Shown: positions 1 through 6,627, counted from the stretch's first letter. The stretch: DNA of 9,025 nt from Frankiales bacterium (GCA_025963265.1 JAOPUY010000259.1:1-9025), one strand, 5' to 3'. The notes: generated by a model from the sequence alone, not told the origin. Made by a program: numbers and translations.

Positions 1-85
1 TGGGTTGACGGTGAGCAGTCCGGTGGGGGGCGGGACGAGGTTGGTGGTCGAGGTTCCGTTGCCCGCAGACTTAACCTCGGCCTAG
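1..85 (+). CDS. C-terminal end of a sensor histidine kinase (partial, enters from the left)
   Basis: The frame beginning at base 2 is open from the window edge to a TAG at 83-85 and gives 27 residues containing SSPVGGGTRLVVEVPLP. This is the usual ending of the histidine kinase ATP-binding (HATPase_c) domain: a strand, the Gly-Gly-Gly-Thr turn, then a final strand ending in Pro-Leu-Pro. It is most like NarL-type (HisKA_3) kinases of Actinobacteria. Such kinases sense a signal, autophosphorylate on histidine and pass the phosphate to a response regulator. The sensor part and any partner regulator lie outside the window. It lies 382 bp upstream of cydA on the same strand, so a role in controlling the oxidase is possible but unproven. 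The identification rests on a short tail only. Confidence 0.65.
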   Translation, partial: GLTVSSPVGGGTRLVVEVPLPADLTSA

Positions 86-264
86 CTAGTCAGAATGTTC
101 ATCGGATAACCGGCGCCAAGCCTGAGGACCCAACGCTCGGACGTAGCCCGCGGATCGCGGAAAGCATTGCAGCTAGCTGGAATCGCGCAACCCAGGCTGG
201 CCTCCCCCCGAGACTGGTGCTGGCGGCGAGGACGCGAAAGGCCCCAAGCGAGAGTGTGATATCG

Positions 265-287
265 GGTTACCTGCCGGCAAGGTGACC
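265..287. promoter_or_regulatory. Imperfect dyad, candidate operator upstream of cydA
   Basis: The 8-base arms GGTTACCT (265-272) and AGGTGACC (280-287) are inverted copies with one T:G mismatch, separated by 7 bases. Each arm also holds a near copy of the small palindrome GGTnACC, with centres 16 bp apart. That fits two half-sites for a dimeric regulator, or an RNA hairpin. It ends 180 bp before the cydA start. I do not recognise it as a Rex or CRP box. Function is inferred from symmetry and position only. Confidence 0.3.
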
Positions 288-363
288 GGCACCACCACTC
301 CGATCGCCGGCTCACATCGAACCGAGGGGTCATGCGCAGCTCTGTGCCGTCCTCAGAATCGAA

Positions 364-384
364 GTCATTCCCGAAATGGATGAC
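364..384. promoter_or_regulatory. Second imperfect dyad, just upstream of the putative cyd promoter
   Basis: The arms GTCATTC (364-370) and GGATGAC (378-384) pair over seven positions with one T:G mismatch, around a 7-base centre. It lies directly before the weak -35-like hexamer at 387 and 83 bp before the cydA start, a reasonable place for an activator or repressor site. The match to a known regulator is not recognisable, and a dyad of this size can occur by chance in 380 bp. Confidence 0.22.
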
Positions 385-386
385 AG

Positions 387-416
387 TGACCCGCTTCTTT
401 CGTTCGACAGCATAAC
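387..416 (+). promoter_or_regulatory. Weak candidate promoter for the cyd operon
   Basis: GTGACC at 387-392 and CATAAC at 411-416 are separated by 18 bp and resemble degenerate actinobacterial housekeeping -35 and -10 boxes. Transcription would start near 423, leaving a 5' leader of about 45 nt before the cydA ATG at 468. Both hexamers are imperfect, and this is only the best-looking pair in the region. Confidence 0.2.
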
Positions 417-467
417 GCGCCCCTGACCACCAACCGCGTTCGTCAACCCCGGCTAGGAGTCACACCA

Positions 468-1865
468 ATGGCATCGACCGGTCTCATCGACCTATCGCGC
501 TGGCAGTTCGCCACCACGGCGGCTTTCCACATGACCTTTCCCGCATTGTCGGTCGGGCTGGCCATCTTCCTCGTCATCCTGTACGCGAGTTATTGCCGAA
601 CGAATAACCCGCTATACCTGCAGATGTTTCGGTTCTGGAGAAAAATTTTCGCGGTCGGCTTCGCGCTCGGCATCGTGGCTGGGATCGTCCTGACCTTCGA
701 GCTGGGCCTCAACTGGGGCCAGTATGCGCGCGCAGTCGGCCCCATCCTCGGTCCGATCATCTGCCTCGAGGCTCTCACCGCGTTCTTCCTCGAAGCGGGC
801 TTCATCGGCATTTTGCTTTATGGCGAAGGCCGAGTCAGCCGCAAGGTCACGATGGTCTCGACCTGCCTAGTCGCCCTCGGCGCCCTGCTGTCCACCGCGT
901 GGATCCTGTCGGCCAACTCCTGGATGCAGACGCCGGCCGGCTTCAAGGAGGTCAACGGGCAGTTCCAGCCGACCAGTTGGTACCACGTGATCTTCAACCC
1001 GGCCTTCGATTGGCGCTTCCCGCACATGGTGTTGGCGGTGCTGATCTCCGCCTCGTGGTTCGTCGCCGCCAACGGCGCCTACTACCTGCTCAAGCACCGC
1101 GCACTGCCGTTCGGCCGCAAGACGATGTCGATCGGGCTGCTGTCCGCGGCATTGCTGCTACCAGTTCAGCTCTACGTCGGAGACAGCCTGGCGACCTACG
1201 TCAGCGCCGTGTACCAGCCGGCCAAGGTCACCGCCGCCGAGGGCAATTTCACCAGCGACAACACGGGTTGGAACCTCATCGTCATCCCGAATCAGCCCAA
1301 GCAGCGCAATGAGTTCCGGCTCAGCATTCCGCATGCGGCCAGCGTCTTCATCTACCACAACTTCTCGGGCACGACGCCGGCTCCCAGCCTGACTGCGTTC
1401 CCCAAGTCCCAGCAGCCGTCGGTCTGGGCGACCTTCTACGGGTTCCGGGTCATGGTCATCGGCGCGTGGGGAATGTTCACCGTGGCCTTCATCGGGCTCA
1501 TCATGCGCATGAGGCGCCGGCTCTACACCGAACGCTGGTATCTGCGGCTGGTGCTGTGGACCCTCCCGTTCGGCGTCTTCGCCACCATCGGCGGCTGGGT
1601 GGTGTCCGAGGCCGGTCGCCAACCGTGGCTGGTCAACGGACAGCTGCTCACCGCGAACTCGGTGTCCTCGCTGAGCACCGGTGAGGTCATCGCCAGCCTG
1701 GCCGCCTTCTGGGTCATCTACATCGGTCTGTTCACCGCCTGGGTGCGTCAGGTCATCCGTGAGGTCCGTCGCGGCCCGGAAGAACTGCCCTCGCTGGACG
1801 AAACGCCCACGGCCAGTCCGCCGCCGCAGTCGGCCCCGGCCCTCGTCACCGCCGGAAGCCGGTGA
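468..1865 (+). CDS. cydA: Cytochrome bd-type ubiquinol/menaquinol oxidase subunit I (CydA)
   Basis: CydA is the haem-bearing subunit of the bd-type oxidase in the cytoplasmic membrane. It oxidises quinol and reduces oxygen to water. The protein has 465 residues and about nine membrane helices. Family residues visible (E. coli equivalents in brackets) are His21 (His19) and Glu381 before GRQPW (Glu445) for the high-spin haems; His186 and Met329 (His186, Met393) for haem b558; Glu101 and Glu109 (Glu99, Glu107) for the proton path; and Lys253 and Glu258 (Lys252, Glu257) of the quinol loop. Arg327 precedes Met329. The Q-loop is short: the whole protein is about 57 residues shorter than E. coli CydA (522). 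The sequence looks closer to the CioA-like branch than to mycobacterial CydA, judged from memory. The ATG at 468 is chosen for AGGAG at 455-459 with 8-nt spacing and a normal N-terminus. The charged, proline-rich tail (about 430-465) is variable in this family. Its TGA directly abuts the cydB GTG. Confidence 0.96.
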   Translation: MASTGLIDLSRWQFATTAAFHMTFPALSVGLAIFLVILYASYCRTNNPLYLQMFRFWRKIFAVGFALGIVAGIVLTFELGLNWGQYARAVGPILGPIICLEALTAFFLEAGFIGILLYGEGRVSRKVTMVSTCLVALGALLSTAWILSANSWMQTPAGFKEVNGQFQPTSWYHVIFNPAFDWRFPHMVLAVLISASWFVAANGAYYLLKHRALPFGRKTMSIGLLSAALLLPVQLYVGDSLATYVSAVYQPAKVTAAEGNFTSDNTGWNLIVIPNQPKQRNEFRLSIPHAASVFIYHNFSGTTPAPSLTAFPKSQQPSVWATFYGFRVMVIGAWGMFTVAFIGLIMRMRRRLYTERWYLRLVLWTLPFGVFATIGGWVVSEAGRQPWLVNGQLLTANSVSSLSTGEVIASLAAFWVIYIGLFTAWVRQVIREVRRGPEELPSLDETPTASPPPQSAPALVTAGSR

Positions 1866-2924
1866 GTGGCGATGGTGTTCCTGTGGATGTTGATCTTGAT
1901 CGGCGCACTGCTGGCCTACGTCGTCCTCGACGGCTACGACCTCGGAATCGGCACGCTCACGCTGTTGGAACGCGACCCGGCCCGTAACCGCAGCCGGCTC
2001 GATCTCGTCGGCAACGTCTGGGATGGAAACGAGTCTTGGCTGATTCTGCTGGCCATGGGCCTGTGGGGCGGTTTCCCCGCGGCGTACGCGACCGCCTTAC
2101 CCGGCCTGTATCTGCCCCTTTGCTTGATGCTCGGCGGGCTCATCTTCCGCGGCTTCGCCATTGAGATGACCCTGCATCGGCCTGGCTTCGATCCGATCTG
2201 GGGGCGCCTGTTTGGGATTGGCTCGCTGGTGACCGCCTTCGCCCAAGGCGTTGTGTTCGGCGGACTGATCAGCGGAGTCTCCGTGACCAACGAGAGTTTC
2301 GTCGGCCACACTTGGGATTTCCTCGGCAACGGCTACGCCCTGCTGACCGGCTGCGCGACCGTGCTGCTCTACACCTGGGCCGGCGCGGCGCAATTGCGGG
2401 CCAAGCTGGGCGGGGACGCAAGCGGGGTGACGAGCCGGCGGCTGCGCCAGCACACGGTGGCGATTGCCCTGGCGGCCGTGGTGTCCGCGGCGCTGCTGCC
2501 GGTGGCGACTAGCGCGCGACTCTCGCTGGCCGGGGTCGACCGCTGGCTGCCCTTCGGCTACGGGGTGCTGCTCGCGGCCAGCGGGCTGTGGACGGTCTAC
2601 CGCCGGGCCGACCGCCGTCCGTACCAGGTGGGCTTCTTCGCCGCTGCGGCCGTGCAGGCCGGCGGGATGCTGGCGCTGCTCTGCCTGTACTTCCCGCAGC
2701 TGGTGCCGCCGTCGGTGACCATATATTCAGCCGCCGCCAGCCGGCTCACGCTGCTCTTCCTGATCATCATGATCGGCCTCATCGGCCCGGCGACGGTGGC
2801 GTACGGGATCTACTCCCACTGGGTCTTCCGGAACAAGCCGGTTGCGACGCGGGCGCCGGATCCGGGCGAGGCCCGGACGCGGAACGGGGCATCGCCAGCA
2901 CTGGAATTGAAGGGGAGCAACTGA
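1866..2924 (+). CDS. cydB: Cytochrome bd-type quinol oxidase subunit II (CydB)
   Basis: CydB is the second core subunit of the oxidase. It packs against CydA in the membrane and supports haem binding and oxygen or proton access. The protein has 352 residues and about eight or nine hydrophobic helices. Family motifs are VLDGYDLGIG (residues 20-29, with Asp22 and Asp25), VWDGNESW (51-58, with Asp53), a segment around LPGLYLPL (78-85), IFRG (93-96) with Glu100, FAQGVVFGGL (125-134) and LVPPSVTIYSAAA (279-291). The last two resemble CioB-type CydB. The GTG at 1866 follows the cydA TGA with no gap and has GGAAG at 1854-1858 at 7-nt spacing. The ATG at 1872 (two codons later) is an alternative with worse spacing. 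The C-terminal 30 residues are hydrophilic. The last codons contain the strong ribosome binding site of the next small gene. Confidence 0.95.
   Translation: MAMVFLWMLILIGALLAYVVLDGYDLGIGTLTLLERDPARNRSRLDLVGNVWDGNESWLILLAMGLWGGFPAAYATALPGLYLPLCLMLGGLIFRGFAIEMTLHRPGFDPIWGRLFGIGSLVTAFAQGVVFGGLISGVSVTNESFVGHTWDFLGNGYALLTGCATVLLYTWAGAAQLRAKLGGDASGVTSRRLRQHTVAIALAAVVSAALLPVATSARLSLAGVDRWLPFGYGVLLAASGLWTVYRRADRRPYQVGFFAAAAVQAGGMLALLCLYFPQLVPPSVTIYSAAASRLTLLFLIIMIGLIGPATVAYGIYSHWVFRNKPVATRAPDPGEARTRNGASPALELKGSN
2911..2917 (+). promoter_or_regulatory. Strong ribosome binding site for the small membrane protein
   Basis: AGGGGAG lies inside the final codons of cydB, 8 nt before the ATG at 2926. It is one of the best Shine-Dalgarno matches in the window and the main reason to accept the 72-codon frame as a real gene. 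By contrast, cydD, which starts on the stop codon of that frame, has no such site. Confidence 0.6.
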
Positions 2925-2925
2925 C

Positions 2926-3144
2926 ATGGCCGACGCAGGAACAAGTGACACGACCGATCGGAAGTGGCCGCTCTGGGCGCGGGTTCTCGTCGCGCTAGCC
3001 ATCTTGCCCGTCTGGGCGGCGGCGATTCTGGCCGCCGAGAACGACCTGAGCCACATCGGCGTCTGGTTCGATCCCTTGATGATCGGCCTCATGGCGGCCA
3101 CGATCATCATCACCTGGTTCAGCACGCGGCACTCGCAGCGATGA
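2926..3144 (+). CDS. Small two-helix membrane protein between cydB and cydD, possible oxidase accessory subunit
   Basis: I do not recognise a named family. The 72-residue product has a polar N-terminus (1-13), a first hydrophobic helix at about 17-37, a short polar loop with Glu38, Asp40 and His43, a second helix at about 48-65, and a short basic tail. It starts 1 nt after the cydB stop with a strong AGGGGAG site 8 nt upstream, and its TGA overlaps the cydD ATG (ATGA at 3141-3144). Translation coupled to both neighbours is therefore likely. In other bacteria a small membrane subunit is encoded right after cydB: CydX (about 37 residues, one helix, with a Glu just past it) or DUF2474/CbdX after cioB. 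The position and the helix followed by Glu38 suggest an analogous role, but length and two helices differ and I claim no homology. A role with CydDC instead is also possible. Confidence 0.72.
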   Translation: MADAGTSDTTDRKWPLWARVLVALAILPVWAAAILAAENDLSHIGVWFDPLMIGLMAATIIITWFSTRHSQR

Positions 3145-3170
3145 CCAGCGACGCGATGACCAGCGACGCG
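3141..3170 (+). repeat. Perfect 15-bp tandem duplication at the cydD start
   Basis: The unit ATGACCAGCGACGCG occurs twice in a row (3141-3155, 3156-3170), followed by a partial third copy starting ATGAC at 3171. Because the unit is 15 bp it stays in frame and gives MTSDAMTSDAMTA, three possible in-frame starts for CydD. It probably arose by replication slippage. Confidence 0.85.
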
Positions 3171-4934
3171 ATGACTGCGACGCTGGATCTCGCCGGGGAT
3201 CGGCCGCCGCTCGCGGTCCCCGGCGGGGCCGAGGCGGCGCCGGCCGGGACCCGGTCGAGCGCCGCCCGCCGTTGGTTGGCGGCCAGCCGCGGACCGGGCC
3301 GGCGATTCTTTCTCGCCGCCGGAGTCGGCGATCTGATCGCCGCCCTCGGCACCATCCTGGCCTGCTGGAACATGGCGGCGCTCATCGTCGCGGCGGTGGA
3401 CGGACGCCGTCCCAGCGACCTGACTGGCGCAGTGGGCGGTGTCCTGATCGGCGGCGTTGTGGCCGCGTTCGCGCTCTTCGCGGCCAACCGGCTGGCAACG
3501 GCTGGCGCCGCTCGCGTCGAGTCCGCGCTGCGGTCTGACTTGATCGACGCGCTGGTGCTGGCCGACCCGGCGGGCAGCTCGCCGAGCACGGGTGCGGCCG
3601 CGGCCGCGGTCGCCGAGCAGCTGCCGCACCTGGGCGAGTACTTCCGCGGCTACGCGCGAGCCGCGTTCGCCGCCGGCGCGGTTCCGATCGCGATTGAAGT
3701 CGCGGTCTTCCCGGCCAGCTGGGTCGTCGGCCTGCTGCTGCTGTTCTCGATGCCGATAGTGCCGCTGAACATGGCGGTCACCGGGCTGGGCGCGGCCGAG
3801 CTGAGCCGGCGCCAGATGACCCAGATCAGCGAGCTGTCCAGCCAGGTGCTGGAGCGCCTGCAGGCGACGAGTTCGCTGCGCGCGCTCGGCGCCATCGGTC
3901 ACCAGCGTCGCGTCGTCGAGCGGGCCGCCAACGAGCTGGCCCGCCGGACGGCGAAGGTGCTGCGGGTGGCGTTCCTCGCCTCGACGGCGCTGGAGTGGGT
4001 TTCCACCTTCGCCATCGGCGTGGTGGCGATGTACACCGGCGCGACCCTGCTCGGCTACGTGCACGCGCCGCTGCTGCCGACGCACATCGGCGCGCAGCAG
4101 GCGGTCTTCGTCCTGCTCCTCGCTCCGGAGTTCTTCCTGCCGCTGCGGCGCTTCGCCGCCGCGTACCACCAGGGGCAGGAGGCCATCGCGGCCGCGGAAG
4201 TGTTGCAGCCGCTCACCGAGGCGCTTTCGGAGGACTCGAGCCAGACGCGGGTCGCCGCGAGCACAGCAGCGGGATCGGTGTGGACCGGCCCCCCGCCGGA
4301 GGTTCGGCTGGACGGGGTCACCGTGCGGTTCGCCGGTCGGAGCTGGCCCGCGCTGCGGGCGGTCGATCTGCGCATTGCGCCGGGCCGGGTGTTCGGCGTG
4401 GCGGGGCCTTCGGGCGCCGGCAAATCGACCCTGCTGCGGGTCGCCGGCGGCTGGCAGCGGCCCACCGAGGGCAGCGCCCTGCTCGATGGGCGGCCGAGCG
4501 CCGACGGCCCCCGGGCGCTGCAGATCGGCCAGCGGCCCTATCTCTTCGCCGGCACCGTCGCGCTGAAGTTGGCGCTCGGGCAGCCGGAGCTCTCGCCCGA
4601 GCGGATGTGGGAGGCGATCGAGTCTGCCCCGCTCAGCGAGGTGCTCCGGCGGTTGCCGGACGGGCTCGACACGATGCTCGGCGAGCGCGGTTGGGGATTG
4701 TCGGGCGGCGAGGCGCAGCGGCTGGCGATCGCGCGGGCATTCCTCAGCAGTGCCACCTTGCTCATCGTCGACGAACCCACCGCGCACCTGGACGGCGACA
4801 CCGAGCAATCCCTGCTGGAGCCGCTGCGACGGCTGCTCAGCGGCCGGACCGCGCTGATCGCGAGCCATTCCGATCGGGTCCTGGCGATCAGCGACTACGT
4901 CGTCGAACTCGAGGAGGGCACCGTCCATGCTTGA
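3141..4934 (+). CDS. cydD: Heterodimeric thiol/haem ABC exporter, CydD subunit
   Basis: CydD forms with CydC an ABC transporter in the cytoplasmic membrane that exports cysteine and glutathione-type thiols in E. coli, is linked to haem handling, and is needed to mature bd oxidase. From the ATG at 3141 the protein has 597 residues. A long polar leader (1-50) precedes the membrane domain (about 55-345), which contains LLAPEFFLPLRR (326-337), a CydD-typical stretch. The ATPase domain follows: Walker A GPSGAGKST (422-430, Lys428), signature LSGGE (520-524), Walker B LLIVDEP (540-546, catalytic Glu545) and switch His576. All ATPase motifs are intact. The start overlaps the stop of the small upstream gene and lacks its own Shine-Dalgarno, pointing to translational coupling. 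ATGs at 3156 and 3171 are in-frame alternatives within a tandem repeat. The frame is open upstream to a GTG at 2964, but that segment is out-of-frame shadow of the small gene. It overlaps cydC by 8 nt. Confidence 0.93.
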   Translation: MTSDAMTSDAMTATLDLAGDRPPLAVPGGAEAAPAGTRSSAARRWLAASRGPGRRFFLAAGVGDLIAALGTILACWNMAALIVAAVDGRRPSDLTGAVGGVLIGGVVAAFALFAANRLATAGAARVESALRSDLIDALVLADPAGSSPSTGAAAAAVAEQLPHLGEYFRGYARAAFAAGAVPIAIEVAVFPASWVVGLLLLFSMPIVPLNMAVTGLGAAELSRRQMTQISELSSQVLERLQATSSLRALGAIGHQRRVVERAANELARRTAKVLRVAFLASTALEWVSTFAIGVVAMYTGATLLGYVHAPLLPTHIGAQQAVFVLLLAPEFFLPLRRFAAAYHQGQEAIAAAEVLQPLTEALSEDSSQTRVAASTAAGSVWTGPPPEVRLDGVTVRFAGRSWPALRAVDLRIAPGRVFGVAGPSGAGKSTLLRVAGGWQRPTEGSALLDGRPSADGPRALQIGQRPYLFAGTVALKLALGQPELSPERMWEAIESAPLSEVLRRLPDGLDTMLGERGWGLSGGEAQRLAIARAFLSSATLLIVDEPTAHLDGDTEQSLLEPLRRLLSGRTALIASHSDRVLAISDYVVELEEGTVHA

Positions 4935-6627
4935 GGTCACCGCGCCGGTTGCGACCATGATGCCGATGGCCCGGCCGGGACGGCGGTTGACGCTCGGACT
5001 GCTGTACGCCGTCATCGCCGCCCTCGCCTCGGCCGGGCTGATCGGCCTGGCCGGCTGGTTCATCGTGCGGTGCGCCCAGACCGGGCTGTCCAGCACGTCC
5101 GGGTTCTCCTGGCTCTATCCGAGCGCGGGCGTCGAGGCGCTCGCGTTGACCCGCACGGCGGCCCGCTACGGCGAGCGGGTCTCAACCCACCGCTCAACGC
5201 TCGACCTGCTGGCCCGGGTCCGCGGACGGGTGTTCGCCTCGGCGACGCGACTGCCGATCGGCCGGTTGCGTGCCTTGCGCAGCGGCGACTTGTTGGACCG
5301 GATCCAGGCCGACGTGGACACGCTCGACCGCGCCGTCCTGGCGGTCGCCGTGCCCGGCGTGGTCTGCACCGCGGTCGCCGCCGGCGGCCTCACCGTGCTG
5401 GCCATCGTGCGGCCGTTCTTCGCCGTCGCGGCCGGGCTCATGCTGCTGCTCGTGTTGGCGGTCGACCTGATCCTGAGCCGGGGCAGTCGGCTGCTCGCTC
5501 AGCGGCTGGCGCAGGAGCGTTCCCAGGCCCGCGCCCGACTGGTCGAGGCGCTCGACGGCCGCGCTGAGCTGGCCAGCTTCGGCGCGAGCCAGCTCGCGGC
5601 GGACGAGCTGCGTCACCGCTTCGACGCCCTCGACACGCCCCGCAAGCGCCTAACCGCGCGGGAGGGGGCCGGCGAGGCGATCACCGCCGTCGGCGCCAGC
5701 GTCACCCTTGCGGCCATCCTGGCCAGCGGGGCCGGGGTCGTGGGACACGGCCTCGACCCCGCGATCCTCGCGCTCGCGGTGCTCCTCGCTGCGGCGTTGT
5801 TCGAAGCGGCGAGGGGCCTCGGCTCGGCGGGTCAAGCCCTGGCTCAGGCCCGCACCGCCTGGCAACGCCTGCGCGAGGTGACTGGCTTCGGGCGGCGCGA
5901 CTGGACCGATGAGGACCAGCCGGCCGGCGGCGCCGGTGTCGGCGGCGGTGCCAATGTCGATGTCGACGCTGATCAATCGCTGGGCGCGGAGGTCGAACTG
6001 ACCGACGTGTCGGCTCGATACGGCGGCTCGCCGGTCCTCGAGATCCCGCGGTTGGAGATCCCGCCGGGCGCCTTCGCCGTCCTGACCGGTCCGTCCGGGG
6101 CGGGCAAGTCGACCCTGCTCGCGGTCATGGCCGGTGAATTCCCCGGCGGCCGCGGCCGGGTGCGGATCGGCGGCCTGGATCCGTCCGCGATCAGCTACGC
6201 GCAGCGGGTCGCCGAGGTGACCCTCATCGAACAGGACGCCAGCATCCTCACCGGCACGGTGGCCGACAACCTCCGCCTGGCCCGCCCGAACGCCACCCTG
6301 GCCGAACTGCAGGACGCCTTGCGGGTTGCGGCGCTCGATACGTCCATCCAGCTCTCGACCGAGGTCGGGCCGGCCGGCGACTACCTGTCCGGGGGACAGC
6401 GCCGACGTCTGACCGTGGCCCAGGGCTACCTTCGCCACCCGCGGCTGCTCCTGCTCGACGAGCCGACCGAGGGACTCGACACCGCGACGGCGTTGCGGGT
6501 GCTGGCGAACCTGCGGGCGGCGTTGCCGAAAACGACCATCGTCGCCGCGATCCACGATCGCAACCAGGCGAACTTGTCCGCGTCCGTCGAGCAGGTCATC
6601 CGGCTCAACGACGGGCGCCTGAGCTAG
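4927..6627 (+). CDS. cydC: Heterodimeric thiol/haem ABC exporter, CydC subunit
   Basis: CydC is the partner half-transporter of CydD. The 566-residue protein has a membrane domain (about 20-320) with CydC-like features near its start: LAGWF (41-45), an aromatic-proline stretch WLYPSAGVEALALTR (62-76) and RYGER (80-84). The ATPase domain carries Walker A GPSGAGKST (388-396, Lys394), signature LSGGQ (487-491), Walker B LLLLDEP (507-513, with Glu512) and switch His543. Both subunits of this exporter thus keep a complete motif set. A Gly/Asp-rich linker (about 327-354) joins the two domains. The ATG at 4927 is favoured by GGAGGG at 4913-4918 with 8-nt spacing and overlaps the cydD end by 8 nt. 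In-frame ATGs at 4957, 4960 and 4966 are weaker choices. No clear terminator follows. The next plus-strand gene is only 40 bp away. Confidence 0.93.
   Translation: MLEVTAPVATMMPMARPGRRLTLGLLYAVIAALASAGLIGLAGWFIVRCAQTGLSSTSGFSWLYPSAGVEALALTRTAARYGERVSTHRSTLDLLARVRGRVFASATRLPIGRLRALRSGDLLDRIQADVDTLDRAVLAVAVPGVVCTAVAAGGLTVLAIVRPFFAVAAGLMLLLVLAVDLILSRGSRLLAQRLAQERSQARARLVEALDGRAELASFGASQLAADELRHRFDALDTPRKRLTAREGAGEAITAVGASVTLAAILASGAGVVGHGLDPAILALAVLLAAALFEAARGLGSAGQALAQARTAWQRLREVTGFGRRDWTDEDQPAGGAGVGGGANVDVDADQSLGAEVELTDVSARYGGSPVLEIPRLEIPPGAFAVLTGPSGAGKSTLLAVMAGEFPGGRGRVRIGGLDPSAISYAQRVAEVTLIEQDASILTGTVADNLRLARPNATLAELQDALRVAALDTSIQLSTEVGPAGDYLSGGQRRRLTVAQGYLRHPRLLLLDEPTEGLDTATALRVLANLRAALPKTTIVAAIHDRNQANLSASVEQVIRLNDGRLS

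Larger units (their letters stand above)
86..467. other. Non-coding region upstream of the cyd operon
   Basis: This 382-bp gap separates the kinase tail from cydA. Its base composition is more AT-rich and mixed than the flanking genes, and no frame shows the codon bias of the neighbours. It holds two imperfect dyads (265-287 and 364-384), a weak promoter-like pair (387-416) and the cydA ribosome binding site AGGAG at 455-459. Two 8-bp self-complementary words, CTAGCTAG at 82-89 (overlapping the kinase stop) and AGCTAGCT at 171-178, are also present. I see no convincing terminator hairpin with a T run after the kinase. Confidence 0.7.

Noticed and set aside
255..270. A TGTGA half-site at 255-259 suggesting a CRP or Rex operator
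   Set aside because: The expected inverted partner (TCACA for CRP, or the TTCACA arm for Rex) is missing at the right spacing, so only half of a site is present.
1..285. Plus-strand frame 1, open from the edge to a TGA at 283-285, with a segment (IAASWNRATQAGL) faintly like the start of GAF-type regulators
   Set aside because: It overlaps the better-supported kinase tail in another frame, has poor third-position GC compared with real genes here, and has no start codon. The resemblance is probably chance or at most a decayed fragment.
82..333. An 83-codon minus-strand frame in the upstream region
   Set aside because: No codon bias like the genes around it, no ribosome binding site, no recognisable domain, and it overlaps the kinase stop.
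2964..3140. Upstream GTG start at 2964 extending CydD by 59 residues
   Set aside because: The extra segment is an Arg/His/Gly-rich out-of-frame reading of the small membrane protein gene and would make CydD unusually long. The ATG at 3141, coupled to the upstream stop, fits better.
2727..5096. A 789-codon minus-strand open frame antisense to cydB end, the small gene and cydD
   Set aside because: It is antisense to genes with intact family motifs, is dominated by Arg, Gln, Gly and Pro with no recognisable domain, and such long shadow frames are normal in very GC-rich coding DNA.
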